Origin: Pelotomaculum thermopropionicum SI
Lineage (GTDB): Bacteria; Bacillota; Desulfotomaculia; Desulfotomaculales; Pelotomaculaceae
Reading direction: 5' to 3'
DNA: 64,000 bases
Assembly: GCA_000010565.1 (NCBI GenBank)
Contig: AP009389.1
Span: 2,170,001-2,234,000 of the forward strand
The notes below the pieces were generated by a model. It was given only the letters and a program-made list of their open reading frames with translations. It searched no databases and was not told the DNA's origin. Both the position numbers and the translations under genes were made by a program. Shown piece by piece: positions 41,234-48,260 of this stretch (the stretch's first letter is position 1; every line of letters starts with the position of its first letter).

Positions 41234-42676
41234 ATCTACGTCGCGGATGCGGGATTCGGCAGCACTAAGGTTTTCGGCGGACGTTCCAAGGTTATTTATG
41301 GTGTGCTCCAAGCGGTTCTGGTAGGCACCTAACTTGGAACGCTCTGCAGACACAGTTTCAATAGCATTCTGAATAACTGTTATAGCAGCATTCGCAGCTG
41401 ACTGTGTTGAAACGTTAATACCGGCTTTGGTGACGGCATCGGCAATTTTTTCATTCCCGCTGAATGTAGCTGCTGAAGCAGCATCCGTAGTAACACTTAC
41501 AACGATTTTATCATTTACGCTGTCAAGGTCTGAAAGGGCTTTACCTGTATCCATTGTAATAGTAATACCTTGGTAATTGCCGGAACTTACAGTGAATGAA
41601 GTTGCTGTTTCATCGGTTATTGTCACTACTTGAGAAGTTGTGCCATCACTGACTGTAATGTTTTTACCAACAGCATCTGTACCTGTAGCAGAAGCTCCAG
41701 AAGTAAAACCGAAGGCTGTATCAATACCGGCTGTTGTAGTACCAGCTATAGTAATTTTAACTGAAGATGTTGAACCTGTAGTCGCAGATTGTATGGTTAA
41801 CTTTGTTCCATCGTTTGAGACAGTACCTGCCGCTCCAATCGCAGTTTGTAAAGCATTTTGTAAATCTGTAATTGTTTTACCGGCGCCAGTTGCACTTTGC
41901 AAAGTAGTTTGATTCAAAGTATAATTTGTACCATCAATATTGACTGTTAACGTTGCATCCACTGAGATACCAGTCAAATCTGTAGTTGGAGCAGCAGCAG
42001 CACCAGTTAAACTTGCAGCTGTTGCTGCTGAACCAGCGCTATACTGAAAAGTTATTGTGGCGCCATCTACAACTTTAGCACCTAATGTATCCCCAAATGA
42101 TGCCGTATCAATATCACCTTGCGTTGTCGCAGAAGCAGTAACTAAGTCTCTAGATACGCCCAGTGATTTTGCATCCATCGCATTAATATTGATGACCAAG
42201 GTTTGAGAGGCATTAGCGCCAATATGGAATGTAGCCTCCCCAAGACCAGTACTCTTAATCCCGCCGTTCAACAGAGTCTGAGTGTTAAACTCAGTATTAT
42301 TGGCTATACGAGTGATCTCAATTGCCAGTTGGTCAACTTCTTTCTGGATTTCCGCACGGTCAACAGCTGTATTTGTGTCGTTGGCCGCCTGCACTGCTAG
42401 CTCGCGCATGCGCTGCAAAATGGAGTGGGTCTCATTGAGGGCACCCTCCGCCGTCTGAATCATTGAAATGGCATCCTGAGCATTTCTCTGCGCCTGATCC
42501 AGGCCGCGGATCTGACCACGCATTTTCTCGGATATTGCCAGCCCCGCCGCGTCGTCTCCGGCCCGGTTGATGCGCAGGCCCGACGACAGCTTCTCCAGCG
42601 ACTTACTACTAATGGCGTTGTTGTTACTCAACTGACGATAAGTATTAAGCGCCGCGATGTTGTGGTTGATCCTCAT
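41234..42676 (-). CDS. fliC: Flagellin exon 1 (481 codons)
   Basis: Filament protein, N-terminal and central parts. It opens MRINHNIAALNTYRQLSNNN with the LSSGLRINRAGDDAAGLAIS signature, followed by a Thr/Ala/Ser-rich variable domain (about 160-400) and the C-terminal coiled segment up to SRIRDVD. The open frame continues six codons into intron 1 (YAEAA, stop at 41216). Splicing to exons 2 and 3 gives 518 residues. ATG 42676 has GGAGG seven bases upstream; the frame upstream of it is non-coding leader. Driven by a sigma28 promoter and probably repressed by CsrA. Confidence 0.95.
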
Positions 42677-42683
42677 ATACATT

Positions 42684-42721
42684 CCTCCATGAATTTTATT
42701 TTCCACCGCTTCCGTGCGGTG
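42684..42721 (-). promoter_or_regulatory. Candidate CsrA binding sites in the flagellin leader
   Basis: A hairpin CACCGC-ACGGAA-GCGGTG (42704-42721) presents ANGGA in its loop, the ideal CsrA target. A second GGA lies in the ribosome site ATGGAGGA (42683-42690). Two such sites, one on the Shine-Dalgarno, is the layout of the Bacillus hag leader. Confidence 0.65.
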
Positions 42722-42758
42722 CCGGCCGGGTCGGCCGCCCCCGACCGTTCTGATATAT

Positions 42759-42786
42759 ATATCGGCTTTTGCCGCGCCGGGGTTTA
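42759..42786 (-). promoter_or_regulatory. Sigma28 promoter of flagellin
   Basis: Perfect TAAA (42783-42786) and perfect GCCGATAT (42759-42766), 16 bases apart. The rest of the 42677-43161 interval holds the flagellin leader and, beyond the promoter, no feature I can name. Confidence 0.88.
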
Positions 42787-43161
42787 GGGGTGTTTTGCCC
42801 ATATCCGGCAAAATTTTTCCGCAAGGTCATTTAAAGTTGACGGAGCCGGACACCTGACCGGTTTAAGATATAAGGCAGCGACAGGCAACTTCCCATGATT
42901 CACCCCGGAAGCTCCTTTTTTCTCTGGCCGGGCCAATAATTCAGTATCTATCCAAATATTCATTATGGTAAAATTATCTGTGAACTTCCAAAATATTTTT
43001 TACTGCCGTCACTGGTTGGTGGCCGTTCGCTGGCCAGGTTTATTGCGCTTCTGCCAAGCTCATTTTTAGTGCATACCGCAAGGCAACACCGGCAGAAGGA
43101 AAAGAGAGGTAACTTATTGGCTTTTTTGTCACCGGCGGACCATAAAGGGGGTAAAGTTTTT

Positions 43162-43794
43162 TTGTCGCTCAATATTGATCCATCGCTAATATTTAAATAC
43201 ATGTGGGAAGTTTTCAAAATTATCTGGCCGCTCTTTGCTTTTGTCATTGGATTGGACTTAATGAGCCGGTTAGTTAAAGGATGGGCTGTTAAAAGAAGCA
43301 GAGCCGGAAAGAGAAAAGACAACTCCCCTCCAGCCACGAAAGCCCTTGGTAAAAAGTTCAGCGACTACGACTTCCCCTGGCATGACCCGAAAGCCTGCCT
43401 TAGAAGCATTGATCAGATGTCCGGCCTTGAATTTGAGAAGTTTCTTATCCATCTTTATCAAAGATTGGGTTACCGGACGGTACTGACTCCGGAGCGGAAA
43501 GATCACGGCGCGGACATAATCATTACGGACCTGCAGGGAAGGAAATTTGCCGTCCAGGCGAAAAAATTGCAAGACAACCGGACGAGGGTTGGCGCCGGTG
43601 TCCTGGGTGAATTATTCAGGGGAATGCAGTGGTATAAGTGCGCCGGAGGAATAGTGGTCACAAATCAGTATTTCACTGACCAGGCGATTGAGGAGGCCAA
43701 GCGTTACAAGATCAACCTGTGGGACCGGCCGGCGTTAATTGAGCGGATTAAAAGAGCCGGACGGGGATTTTCGGGAACCGCCCGGCAGTTCTAA
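43162..43794 (+). CDS. Membrane-anchored Mrr-type restriction endonuclease-like protein
   Basis: About 210 residues. An N-terminal hydrophobic helix (VFKIIWPLFAFVIGLDLMS) is followed by a basic linker and an Mrr_cat-type nuclease domain: LEFEKFLIHLYQRLGYRTVLTP, then the catalytic KDHGADIIITDLQGRKFAVQAKKL (Asp, and the Q-x-K form of the PD-(D/E)xK motif), and GGIVVTNQYFTDQAIEEA. Such proteins cut DNA, some only when modified. I choose TTG 43162 because AAAGGGGG lies ten bases upstream; the frame is open back to 43069. It stands alone, without a methylase. Confidence 0.72.
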   Translation: MSLNIDPSLIFKYMWEVFKIIWPLFAFVIGLDLMSRLVKGWAVKRSRAGKRKDNSPPATKALGKKFSDYDFPWHDPKACLRSIDQMSGLEFEKFLIHLYQRLGYRTVLTPERKDHGADIIITDLQGRKFAVQAKKLQDNRTRVGAGVLGELFRGMQWYKCAGGIVVTNQYFTDQAIEEAKRYKINLWDRPALIERIKRAGRGFSGTARQF

Positions 43795-43923
43795 CGGTTC
43801 CGGAATTTAAGGATAGGACGGGAACCATCCCCCCATTGCTTTAGAACCGCCCTTCTCGTTGCTCTTGCCAGCTTGATTCCACCTGTTGTAAACTGTAACC
43901 AGAACAAAAAGGAGCCTTGCCCG

Positions 43924-44922
43924 ATGAACAAAGACCAGGTGGACCACGACCGCCTTTTCAAACAACTGCTGGAGACCTTTTTCGCCGAATTTATGGAGTT
44001 GTTTTTCCCCGAAGCCGCACAGGCCACCGACCTGGAATACGTCAAGTTTCTGCAGCAAGAACTTTTCACCGATATTACGGCCGGTGAAAAGCACCGGGCG
44101 GACATCATCGTTGAAACCAGGCTTAAAGATGAACCCGGGCTGATCCTGGTCCATGTGGAACCACAGTCATACATCCAAAAAGAATTCAATGAGCGGATGT
44201 TCATCTACTTTAGCCGGCTGTACGAAAAGTACCGGCGGAAAATACTGCCCGTTGCCGTATTTACCTACGACCATATCCGCAACGAGCCGGACAGCTTTGA
44301 GATCGGCTTTTCTTTCCTGGACGTGCTGCGCTTTCACTTCTACAAGCTGGAGCTGAAAAAACTGCACTGGCGGGACTACATCCGTAGCGACAACCCCGTA
44401 GCCGCAGCTCTTTTGAGCAAGATGGGCTTTCGCCCGGAAGAGAGGGTGCAGGTAAAACTGGAGTTCATGCGCATGCTGGCCCGGATGAAGCTGGACCCGG
44501 CGCGGACGGAATTGATCGGCGGCTTTTTTGAAACCTACCTGAAGCTGAACCGGCAGGAGGAAGAAGAATTCTACCGGGAACTGGGTAAAATTGACAAGAA
44601 AGAGGTGGAGTTGATCATGCAAATTACTACAAGCTGGCATGAAAAAGGCCGCATGGAAGGCAGGCTGGAAGGCAGGCTGGAAGGCAGGCTGGAAGGCAGG
44701 CTGGAAGGCGAAGCCAGGGGCAAGGTTGAAAAAGCGCAGGAGATAATATGCGAGTATTTAAAGGTCAGGTTCGGGCTGGACACCTCCGGCATCCGGGAAA
44801 AAGTGCGGCAACTGACTGATCAGGAGGTGCTGGACCGCCTTTTGAAGGAGCTTTTTGCCGCAAACTCGGCAGAAGAAGCGCGAGAAGTCCTCCGGAGCGC
44901 TGCGGGCGAGGCGCTTCAGTAG
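43924..44922 (+). CDS. Rpn/PD-(D/E)XK family nuclease (transposase-like)
   Basis: A 332-residue protein of the Rpn (recombination-promoting nuclease) family: N-terminal HDRLFKQLLETFFAEFMELFFPE, the nuclease core with HRADIIVETRLKDEPGLILVHVEPQ (catalytic Asp, then E-x-Q), YEKYRRKILPVAVFT, and a C-terminal helical region. A four-fold in-frame EGRL repeat lies near residues 245-260. ATG 43924 is nine bases after AAGGAG; an earlier in-frame ATG at 43873 lacks a site. Its 3' end runs into a PIN gene fragment on the other strand. Confidence 0.85.
   Translation: MNKDQVDHDRLFKQLLETFFAEFMELFFPEAAQATDLEYVKFLQQELFTDITAGEKHRADIIVETRLKDEPGLILVHVEPQSYIQKEFNERMFIYFSRLYEKYRRKILPVAVFTYDHIRNEPDSFEIGFSFLDVLRFHFYKLELKKLHWRDYIRSDNPVAAALLSKMGFRPEERVQVKLEFMRMLARMKLDPARTELIGGFFETYLKLNRQEEEEFYRELGKIDKKEVELIMQITTSWHEKGRMEGRLEGRLEGRLEGRLEGEARGKVEKAQEIICEYLKVRFGLDTSGIREKVRQLTDQEVLDRLLKELFAANSAEEAREVLRSAAGEALQ
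44655..44709 (+). repeat. 12-base tandem repeat inside the Rpn gene
   Basis: Four exact copies of GGAAGGCAGGCT and a partial fifth, coding for repeated Glu-Gly-Arg-Leu. The multiple-of-three unit allows copy-number change without frameshift. Confidence 0.95.
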
Positions 44923-44991
44923 CTGACGCGCCGGAGTCCTGTTTTCGGCATAAACAAGAATATTGGTATTCACCAGCACTTTAGCGCTCAT
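44923..44991 (-). pseudogene. N-terminal stub of a PIN-domain toxin
   Basis: The peptide MSAKVLVNTNILVYAENRTPARQ matches the start of PIN ribonucleases (VLVDTNILVYA; here the first catalytic Asp is Asn). After about 20 codons the similarity ends at the stop codon of the Rpn gene, so the gene was cut off, apparently by insertion or deletion. The rest of the interval to 45278 holds a REP-like element and an MNT gene fragment. Confidence 0.55.
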
Positions 44992-45100
44992 AAAGTTCCT
45001 CCCGCCGCCACCGCCGCCCCCAATCCTGTTTGCCCTTTTTGAGCCGGCTGAAAATAAATTATTTTTCCCGCTCCCAGCTGCAGGCCTGGTTTGCTGTCAC

Positions 45101-45125
45101 GTGACAGGGGACGGTTCTCTGTCAC
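45101..45125. repeat. REP-like palindrome
   Basis: GTGACAG and CTGTCAC arms around GGGACGGTTCT. First of several in this region. Confidence 0.8.
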
Positions 45126-45171
45126 GTCTTTTAGGGGCAAAATAAATAAAGCCGCTCTGAAAAGCAGGCTT

Positions 45172-45256
45172 TTACTTGAGCAAATCATTTAAAATCTGCC
45201 TGGCCAGGGGCTGGAAGTCCAGGTAGACTAACAAGGTTTTTTATAAAGTCATAGGT
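45172..45256 (-). pseudogene. C-terminal fragment of an MNT nucleotidyltransferase
   Basis: Encodes YDFIKN then, after a one-base frameshift, YLDFQPLARQILNDLLK, matching the end of the intact relative at 46233 (YDFIEKTWLVYLDFQPLARQ). A remnant left by duplication. Confidence 0.7.
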
Positions 45257-45278
45257 CAATTCCAAAGAGTGCAGGTAA

Positions 45279-45713
45279 TTATAGGTTGAGCATTATGGGG
45301 ATCCGGGCTTTGAGTTCGTTGATTAGCTGGTACAAATCAGGCAAATTTTCTTGCAGGATAGAATAAACCTTTTTACTGTCCACATCCCAGTAGCGATGCA
45401 CCAGCCTGTTCCGGAAACCAGTCATGGCAAACAATTTTGGTAAAAAATCCTGAGAGAAAAGACCATTCTCGCCCATAATCCGGAAGGTATCGGCATAGTC
45501 TTCAGGAACACGCAACCGGTTTTTTGCAATAATATGGTTGCAGATATCGATTGCCGCTTCGATACAGATTACCAGGTGGTATTTGGCACTGGCTACCTTG
45601 TGGGGATCGGCCACGAACTCCTCTTCTTTTAAGGCGGCCAGTTCTTCAAGCCTTTTCACCCCCTGCAGGTACTCGGACAGGATGGATTTCATTCTATCGC
45701 CGTTAAATTTCAA
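45279..45713 (-). CDS. hepT: HepT-type RNase toxin (DUF86)
   Basis: A 144-residue HEPN-domain protein. The helical body (KYHLVICIEAAIDICNHIIAKN) and the catalytic R-x(4)-H motif in FRNRLVHRYWDVD are complete, as is the downstream Tyr that MntA AMPylates in related systems (HRYWD). HepT toxins cut RNA (tRNA in studied cases). The start overlaps the antitoxin gene by 11 bases. Confidence 0.9.
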   Translation of the reverse strand: MKFNGDRMKSILSEYLQGVKRLEELAALKEEEFVADPHKVASAKYHLVICIEAAIDICNHIIAKNRLRVPEDYADTFRIMGENGLFSQDFLPKLFAMTGFRNRLVHRYWDVDSKKVYSILQENLPDLYQLINELKARIPIMLNL

Positions 45714-46143
45714 GTCCCAACACTTCCTTTAGGTAACGGTTCCGGTAAGGGGCAAAATCAAAATAAGAAACCAGGGTATGGGATAGAAAATCAGCGTAAA
45801 CCTCTTCATCCCGGCAAAAGAGCAGGCGGCCGTTTTTCAATACGCTGTAGCGAAAAGGTTGAGGTGATAGATTTAGTACCCGGACATCCACTGGCACACC
45901 AGCAACTTTTTCCAAGAGCATTTCCATTTTTAGCTCGTATTCTAGTGCCTTGTCTTTTACCGCAGGGCAGGAATGGTCGACAAACAGCGCCAGGTCAATA
46001 TCTCCAAAATCTCCCTCGTCCAAAAAGGAACCGTGGACAAAGGCAAAGATGATTTCCGGCATTTTATCCAACTGCCCAGCAATCCTGGCGATCATCAGTT
46101 CTTTTTGCCCTTTGTCCAGTAAAAGCCTTCTGGCTCTCCGCAT
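45703..46143 (-). CDS. mntA: MntA-type nucleotidyltransferase antitoxin
   Basis: A 146-residue minimal nucleotidyltransferase with FVHGSFLDEGDFGDIDLALFVD (GS-x(9)-D-x-D) and a C-terminal ALVSYFDFAPYRNRYL-like tail. In characterised pairs MntA inactivates HepT by adding AMP to a tyrosine. It is the upstream member of the pair and overlaps hepT. Confidence 0.9.
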   Translation of the reverse strand: MRRARRLLLDKGQKELMIARIAGQLDKMPEIIFAFVHGSFLDEGDFGDIDLALFVDHSCPAVKDKALEYELKMEMLLEKVAGVPVDVRVLNLSPQPFRYSVLKNGRLLFCRDEEVYADFLSHTLVSYFDFAPYRNRYLKEVLGLEI

Positions 46144-46164
46144 AATATCCCAGCTCCTTAGTTT

Positions 46165-46189
46165 GTGACAGGTGACGGTTCTTTGTCAC
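46165..46189. repeat. REP-like palindrome
   Basis: GTGACA and TTGTCAC arms around GGTGACGGTTCT. Confidence 0.75.
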
Positions 46190-46320
46190 GTTTTTTTAAG
46201 GGTAAAATATAGCCCCACGAAAACAGGCCTTACTAAAGCAAATCATTTAAAATCTGCCTGGCCAGGGGCTGGAAATCCAAATAGACCAGCCAGGTTTTTT
46301 CTATAAAGTCATATGTCTCT
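46165..46320. repeat. Direct repeat copy B (about 155 bp)
   Basis: Partner of 45101-45256; here the MNT C-terminus is in frame with a longer gene, so this looks like the parent copy. Confidence 0.75.
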
Positions 46321-46616
46321 TCGTCATCCCTGGACACAAGCAAAATGCCCCGCGACACGTGATAACAAAACCCGTTGCCTGCCTGGTTTAAGGCGTGCAT
46401 GTCCACGGGCACGTGTAGCAGTGAGGTCAGTTCCACAGAGAGTTCCAGGGTTAAATCAAACATGGTTTCCAGGGCAAGCTGAGGGTCAAAATAAACGCCG
46501 ATATCAATATCGCGGCAGGGAAGTTCATCTATAAAAGAGCCGTGCAAAAAGGCAAAGCGTATTTGAGTATCTCTTTTGTCCAAACTCCATTTCATCCAAC
46601 AATTCCACATCATCAT
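46233..46616 (-). CDS. Second MNT nucleotidyltransferase, possibly 5'-truncated
   Basis: A 127-residue protein with the full active site FAFLHGSFIDELPCRDIDIGVYFD and the C-terminal YDFIEKTWLVYLDFQPLARQ. The N-terminus MMMWNCWMKWSLDKRD is unlike its relatives at 35318 and 45703; an adjacent frame reads DDDVELLDEMEFGQKRYSN, which suggests a frameshift near 46570. No HepT gene follows; the remnant at 46643 lies upstream. It may be inactive. Confidence 0.6.
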   Translation of the reverse strand: MMMWNCWMKWSLDKRDTQIRFAFLHGSFIDELPCRDIDIGVYFDPQLALETMFDLTLELSVELTSLLHVPVDMHALNQAGNGFCYHVSRGILLVSRDDEETYDFIEKTWLVYLDFQPLARQILNDLL

Positions 46617-46642
46617 CTATATGTTCTTTCCGGCAGTCAGAA

Positions 46643-46747
46643 TCATGCTCCATTCCTAGCGTCACCCCCATATGCTGCGGCCAGGCTGAGCACTTCTTTC
46701 AGAAATAGCTCCACGTCAGTCAAATCCTTACGCATTATTTGCAGCAT
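46643..46747 (-). pseudogene. Short frame, possible toxin-antitoxin remnant
   Basis: Thirty-four codons (MLQIMRKDLTDVELFLKEVL...), open a few codons further upstream (SKIDDNR) to a stop, with no ribosome site. Amphipathic helical composition. It lies before the second MNT gene, so it may be a remnant of a partner gene; this is a guess. Confidence 0.25.
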
Positions 46748-46845
46748 TCTATTATCATCGATCTTGCTCTATCCAAAAGCAACGCTCCCCTCCTCAATAA
46801 ATTATACTCTAGATCTCCAGGTTCTGGCAACAACCACGGTGGATT

Positions 46846-46873
46846 GTGTGACAAGGGACGGTTCTTTGACACA
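46846..46873. repeat. REP-like palindrome, left of the RAYT gene
   Basis: TGTGACAAGGGACGGTTCTTTGACACA. Compared with the other copies, one arm reads TTTGACAC instead of TTTGTCAC, which makes a perfect TTGACA. Confidence 0.8.
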
Positions 46874-46894
46874 TTCTTGTTTTAATGTTATAGT
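46866..46894 (+). promoter_or_regulatory. Promoter of the RAYT gene, -35 inside a REP element
   Basis: TTGACA (46866-46871), 17 bases, TATAGT (46889-46894); the transposase starts 50 bases downstream. Confidence 0.7.
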
Positions 46895-46943
46895 TTTGAT
46901 AGCAAAAAAATGCTAAAGATACAGTCTCTTGAGGGGAGTGCCT

Positions 46944-47768
46944 ATGCCGAGACAAATAAGAAGGCCCAGTAAAAGCAAGGTCTACCATATAATGATCAGG
47001 GGTAATGAGAAGAAGAAGATCTTTCAGGACGATGATGACCGCACAAAATTTATAGATATCTTATGGAATAAGCAAGAAGAAAAAAACTTCGTAATCTATG
47101 CCTACTGCCTAATGGAAAACCATGTACACCTGATTATCGGCGAGGGCGATGAATCTGTGTCCAAGATAATGCAAAGAATTAATACAAGCTATGCATATTA
47201 CTTCAATAAAAAGTACCAGCGCACCGGCCACCTGTTTCAGGACCGGTTTAAAAGTCAGGCCATTGAAAGCGATGATTATTTACTAGCATCTATTCGATAC
47301 GTGCATAATAACCCTGTAAAAGCAAAAATCGTAACCGACCCCTCGTCTTACAAGTGGAGCAGTTACAATTTATACATAAATAAAGATAGTCCGGGAAACA
47401 GAAAAATAGCAAAGGATTTTATCCTCGGAATGTTTTCTGCAAACAGGCACAACGCAATAGAATTATTCAAATCTTACACAAAACAGGATAACAGGGATGT
47501 TTTCATAGACCACGAAGATATTGTGGAAAAAGAAAAAATAATGCTTGATGAGAAAGGCGCCAAAGCATTTATCGAAAACTATTTAAAAAATAGCGGGGAA
47601 GGAGATTTAACTGCCCTTTTGAAAAACAAGAATTTGCGAGATGAACTGATTTGCGAACTCAGGAGTAAAACAAGCCTGTCAGTACGGCAAATCGCCGGTA
47701 TTTTGGGAGTTGGCAGGGGAGTAGTACAAAGAGTCAAGGGCTATAGCGGCTCAATTTCAAATTGCTGA
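46944..47768 (+). CDS. RAYT: REP-associated tyrosine transposase (IS200/Y1 type)
   Basis: A 274-residue Y1_Tnp-domain protein: MPRQIRRPSKSKVYHIMIRG, the HUH motif in YCLMENHVHLIIGEGD, catalytic-helix region IMQRINTSYAYYFNKKYQRTGHLFQDRFKS and YLLASIRYVHNNPVKAK. A C-terminal extension of about 130 residues ends in a helix-turn-helix (SVRQIAGILGVGRGVVQRVK). RAYTs mobilise or maintain REP palindromes; two lie on either side in inverted orientation. ATG 46944 has GAGGGGAG upstream and is preferred to 46929. Frame intact. Confidence 0.92.
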   Translation: MPRQIRRPSKSKVYHIMIRGNEKKKIFQDDDDRTKFIDILWNKQEEKNFVIYAYCLMENHVHLIIGEGDESVSKIMQRINTSYAYYFNKKYQRTGHLFQDRFKSQAIESDDYLLASIRYVHNNPVKAKIVTDPSSYKWSSYNLYINKDSPGNRKIAKDFILGMFSANRHNAIELFKSYTKQDNRDVFIDHEDIVEKEKIMLDEKGAKAFIENYLKNSGEGDLTALLKNKNLRDELICELRSKTSLSVRQIAGILGVGRGVVQRVKGYSGSISNC

Positions 47769-47774
47769 AGTCAG

Positions 47775-47797
47775 CGTGACAAAGAACCGTCCCCTAA
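47775..47797. repeat. REP-like element (half), right of the RAYT gene
   Basis: GTGACAAAGAACCGTCCCCT, inverted with respect to the left copy; the second arm is lost. Confidence 0.7.
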
Positions 47798-47805
47798 AAT
47801 TGCTG

Positions 47806-48153
47806 TCAGGCGTAGCCGTTTAAGTTCCTTCCCCTGTTTTCCCTCAGTTCGTCAAGCCAGGCTAAAGCCTCCTCCAGGGTAAGCTCGCGCTCGGCGCCGG
47901 TGCGCCGGTCGCGCATCCTGATCCGCGGCCTGCCCCCCCGCCTAACCGAAAACTCCAGCGGCTTGTGATATAATTCTGCCGCCTTGCGCATCAGCTCTAC
48001 CGCCCTGTTCAGCTCGCCGGCCAGGCGGCGCATGGCCAGATCCTCGCCCTGCAGCAGGGCTTCCTCCACGGGAGGCTTCAGGCGGCTTGCGTCGGGCATC
48101 CTGGCCGCTTCCTGCATCACCTGGGCCTGCAGCCCCCCGGCACCGATCTTCAT
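47806..48153 (-). CDS. FlaG-like protein, divergent
   Basis: A 115-residue protein. The C-terminal half follows the FlaG pattern: ELNRAVELMRKAAELYHKPLEFSVRR, then a basic Gly/Arg turn, RMRDRRTGAERELTLEEALAWLDEL, comparable with TNKTMEMYNTELRFSIHEES...IREIPPERIL of the flaG at 31596. It closes the flgM-flgN-flgK-flgL group. Very arginine-rich. Similarity is at pattern level, so the assignment is moderate. Confidence 0.55.
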   Translation of the reverse strand: MKIGAGGLQAQVMQEAARMPDASRLKPPVEEALLQGEDLAMRRLAGELNRAVELMRKAAELYHKPLEFSVRRGGRPRIRMRDRRTGAERELTLEEALAWLDELRENRGRNLNGYA

Positions 48154-48235
48154 AGTACCCCTTCTTTCAAATTAAAGGCCGTAAGTGATTAGCGCTGCGC
48201 AAGTAGAACTGCTCTCCCCTTGCCGGGCCAAAAGT

Positions 48236-48260
48236 GTGACAGAGAACCGTCCCCTGTCAC
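48236..48260. repeat. REP-like palindrome overlapping the flgL stop
   Basis: GTGACAG and CTGTCAC arms around AGAACCGTCCC; its last base is part of the flgL stop codon. Confidence 0.8.

Larger units (their letters stand above)
45101..45256. repeat. Direct repeat copy A (about 155 bp)
   Basis: Similar along its length to 46165-46320: REP-like element, AAAATA-rich spacer, then the C-terminal part of an MNT gene (CAAATCATTTAAAATCTGCC is identical). The MNT-HepT pair lies between the two copies. Confidence 0.75.

Noticed and set aside
40449-41332. Several open frames of 60-150 codons within and across the two introns on either strand
   Set aside because: They lack ribosome sites, their codons follow the structured RNA, and equivalent frames in the two introns differ only as the RNA differs. 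None encodes a homing endonuclease.
44655-44709. CRISPR array
   Set aside because: The repeat is 12 bases, without spacers, and codes in frame within the Rpn gene. I saw no other regularly spaced repeats in the window.
45101-48260. Intrinsic terminators at the GGGACGGTTCT palindromes
   Set aside because: The same core recurs in both orientations without a consistent T-run and flanks a RAYT gene, so REP-like elements explain them better.
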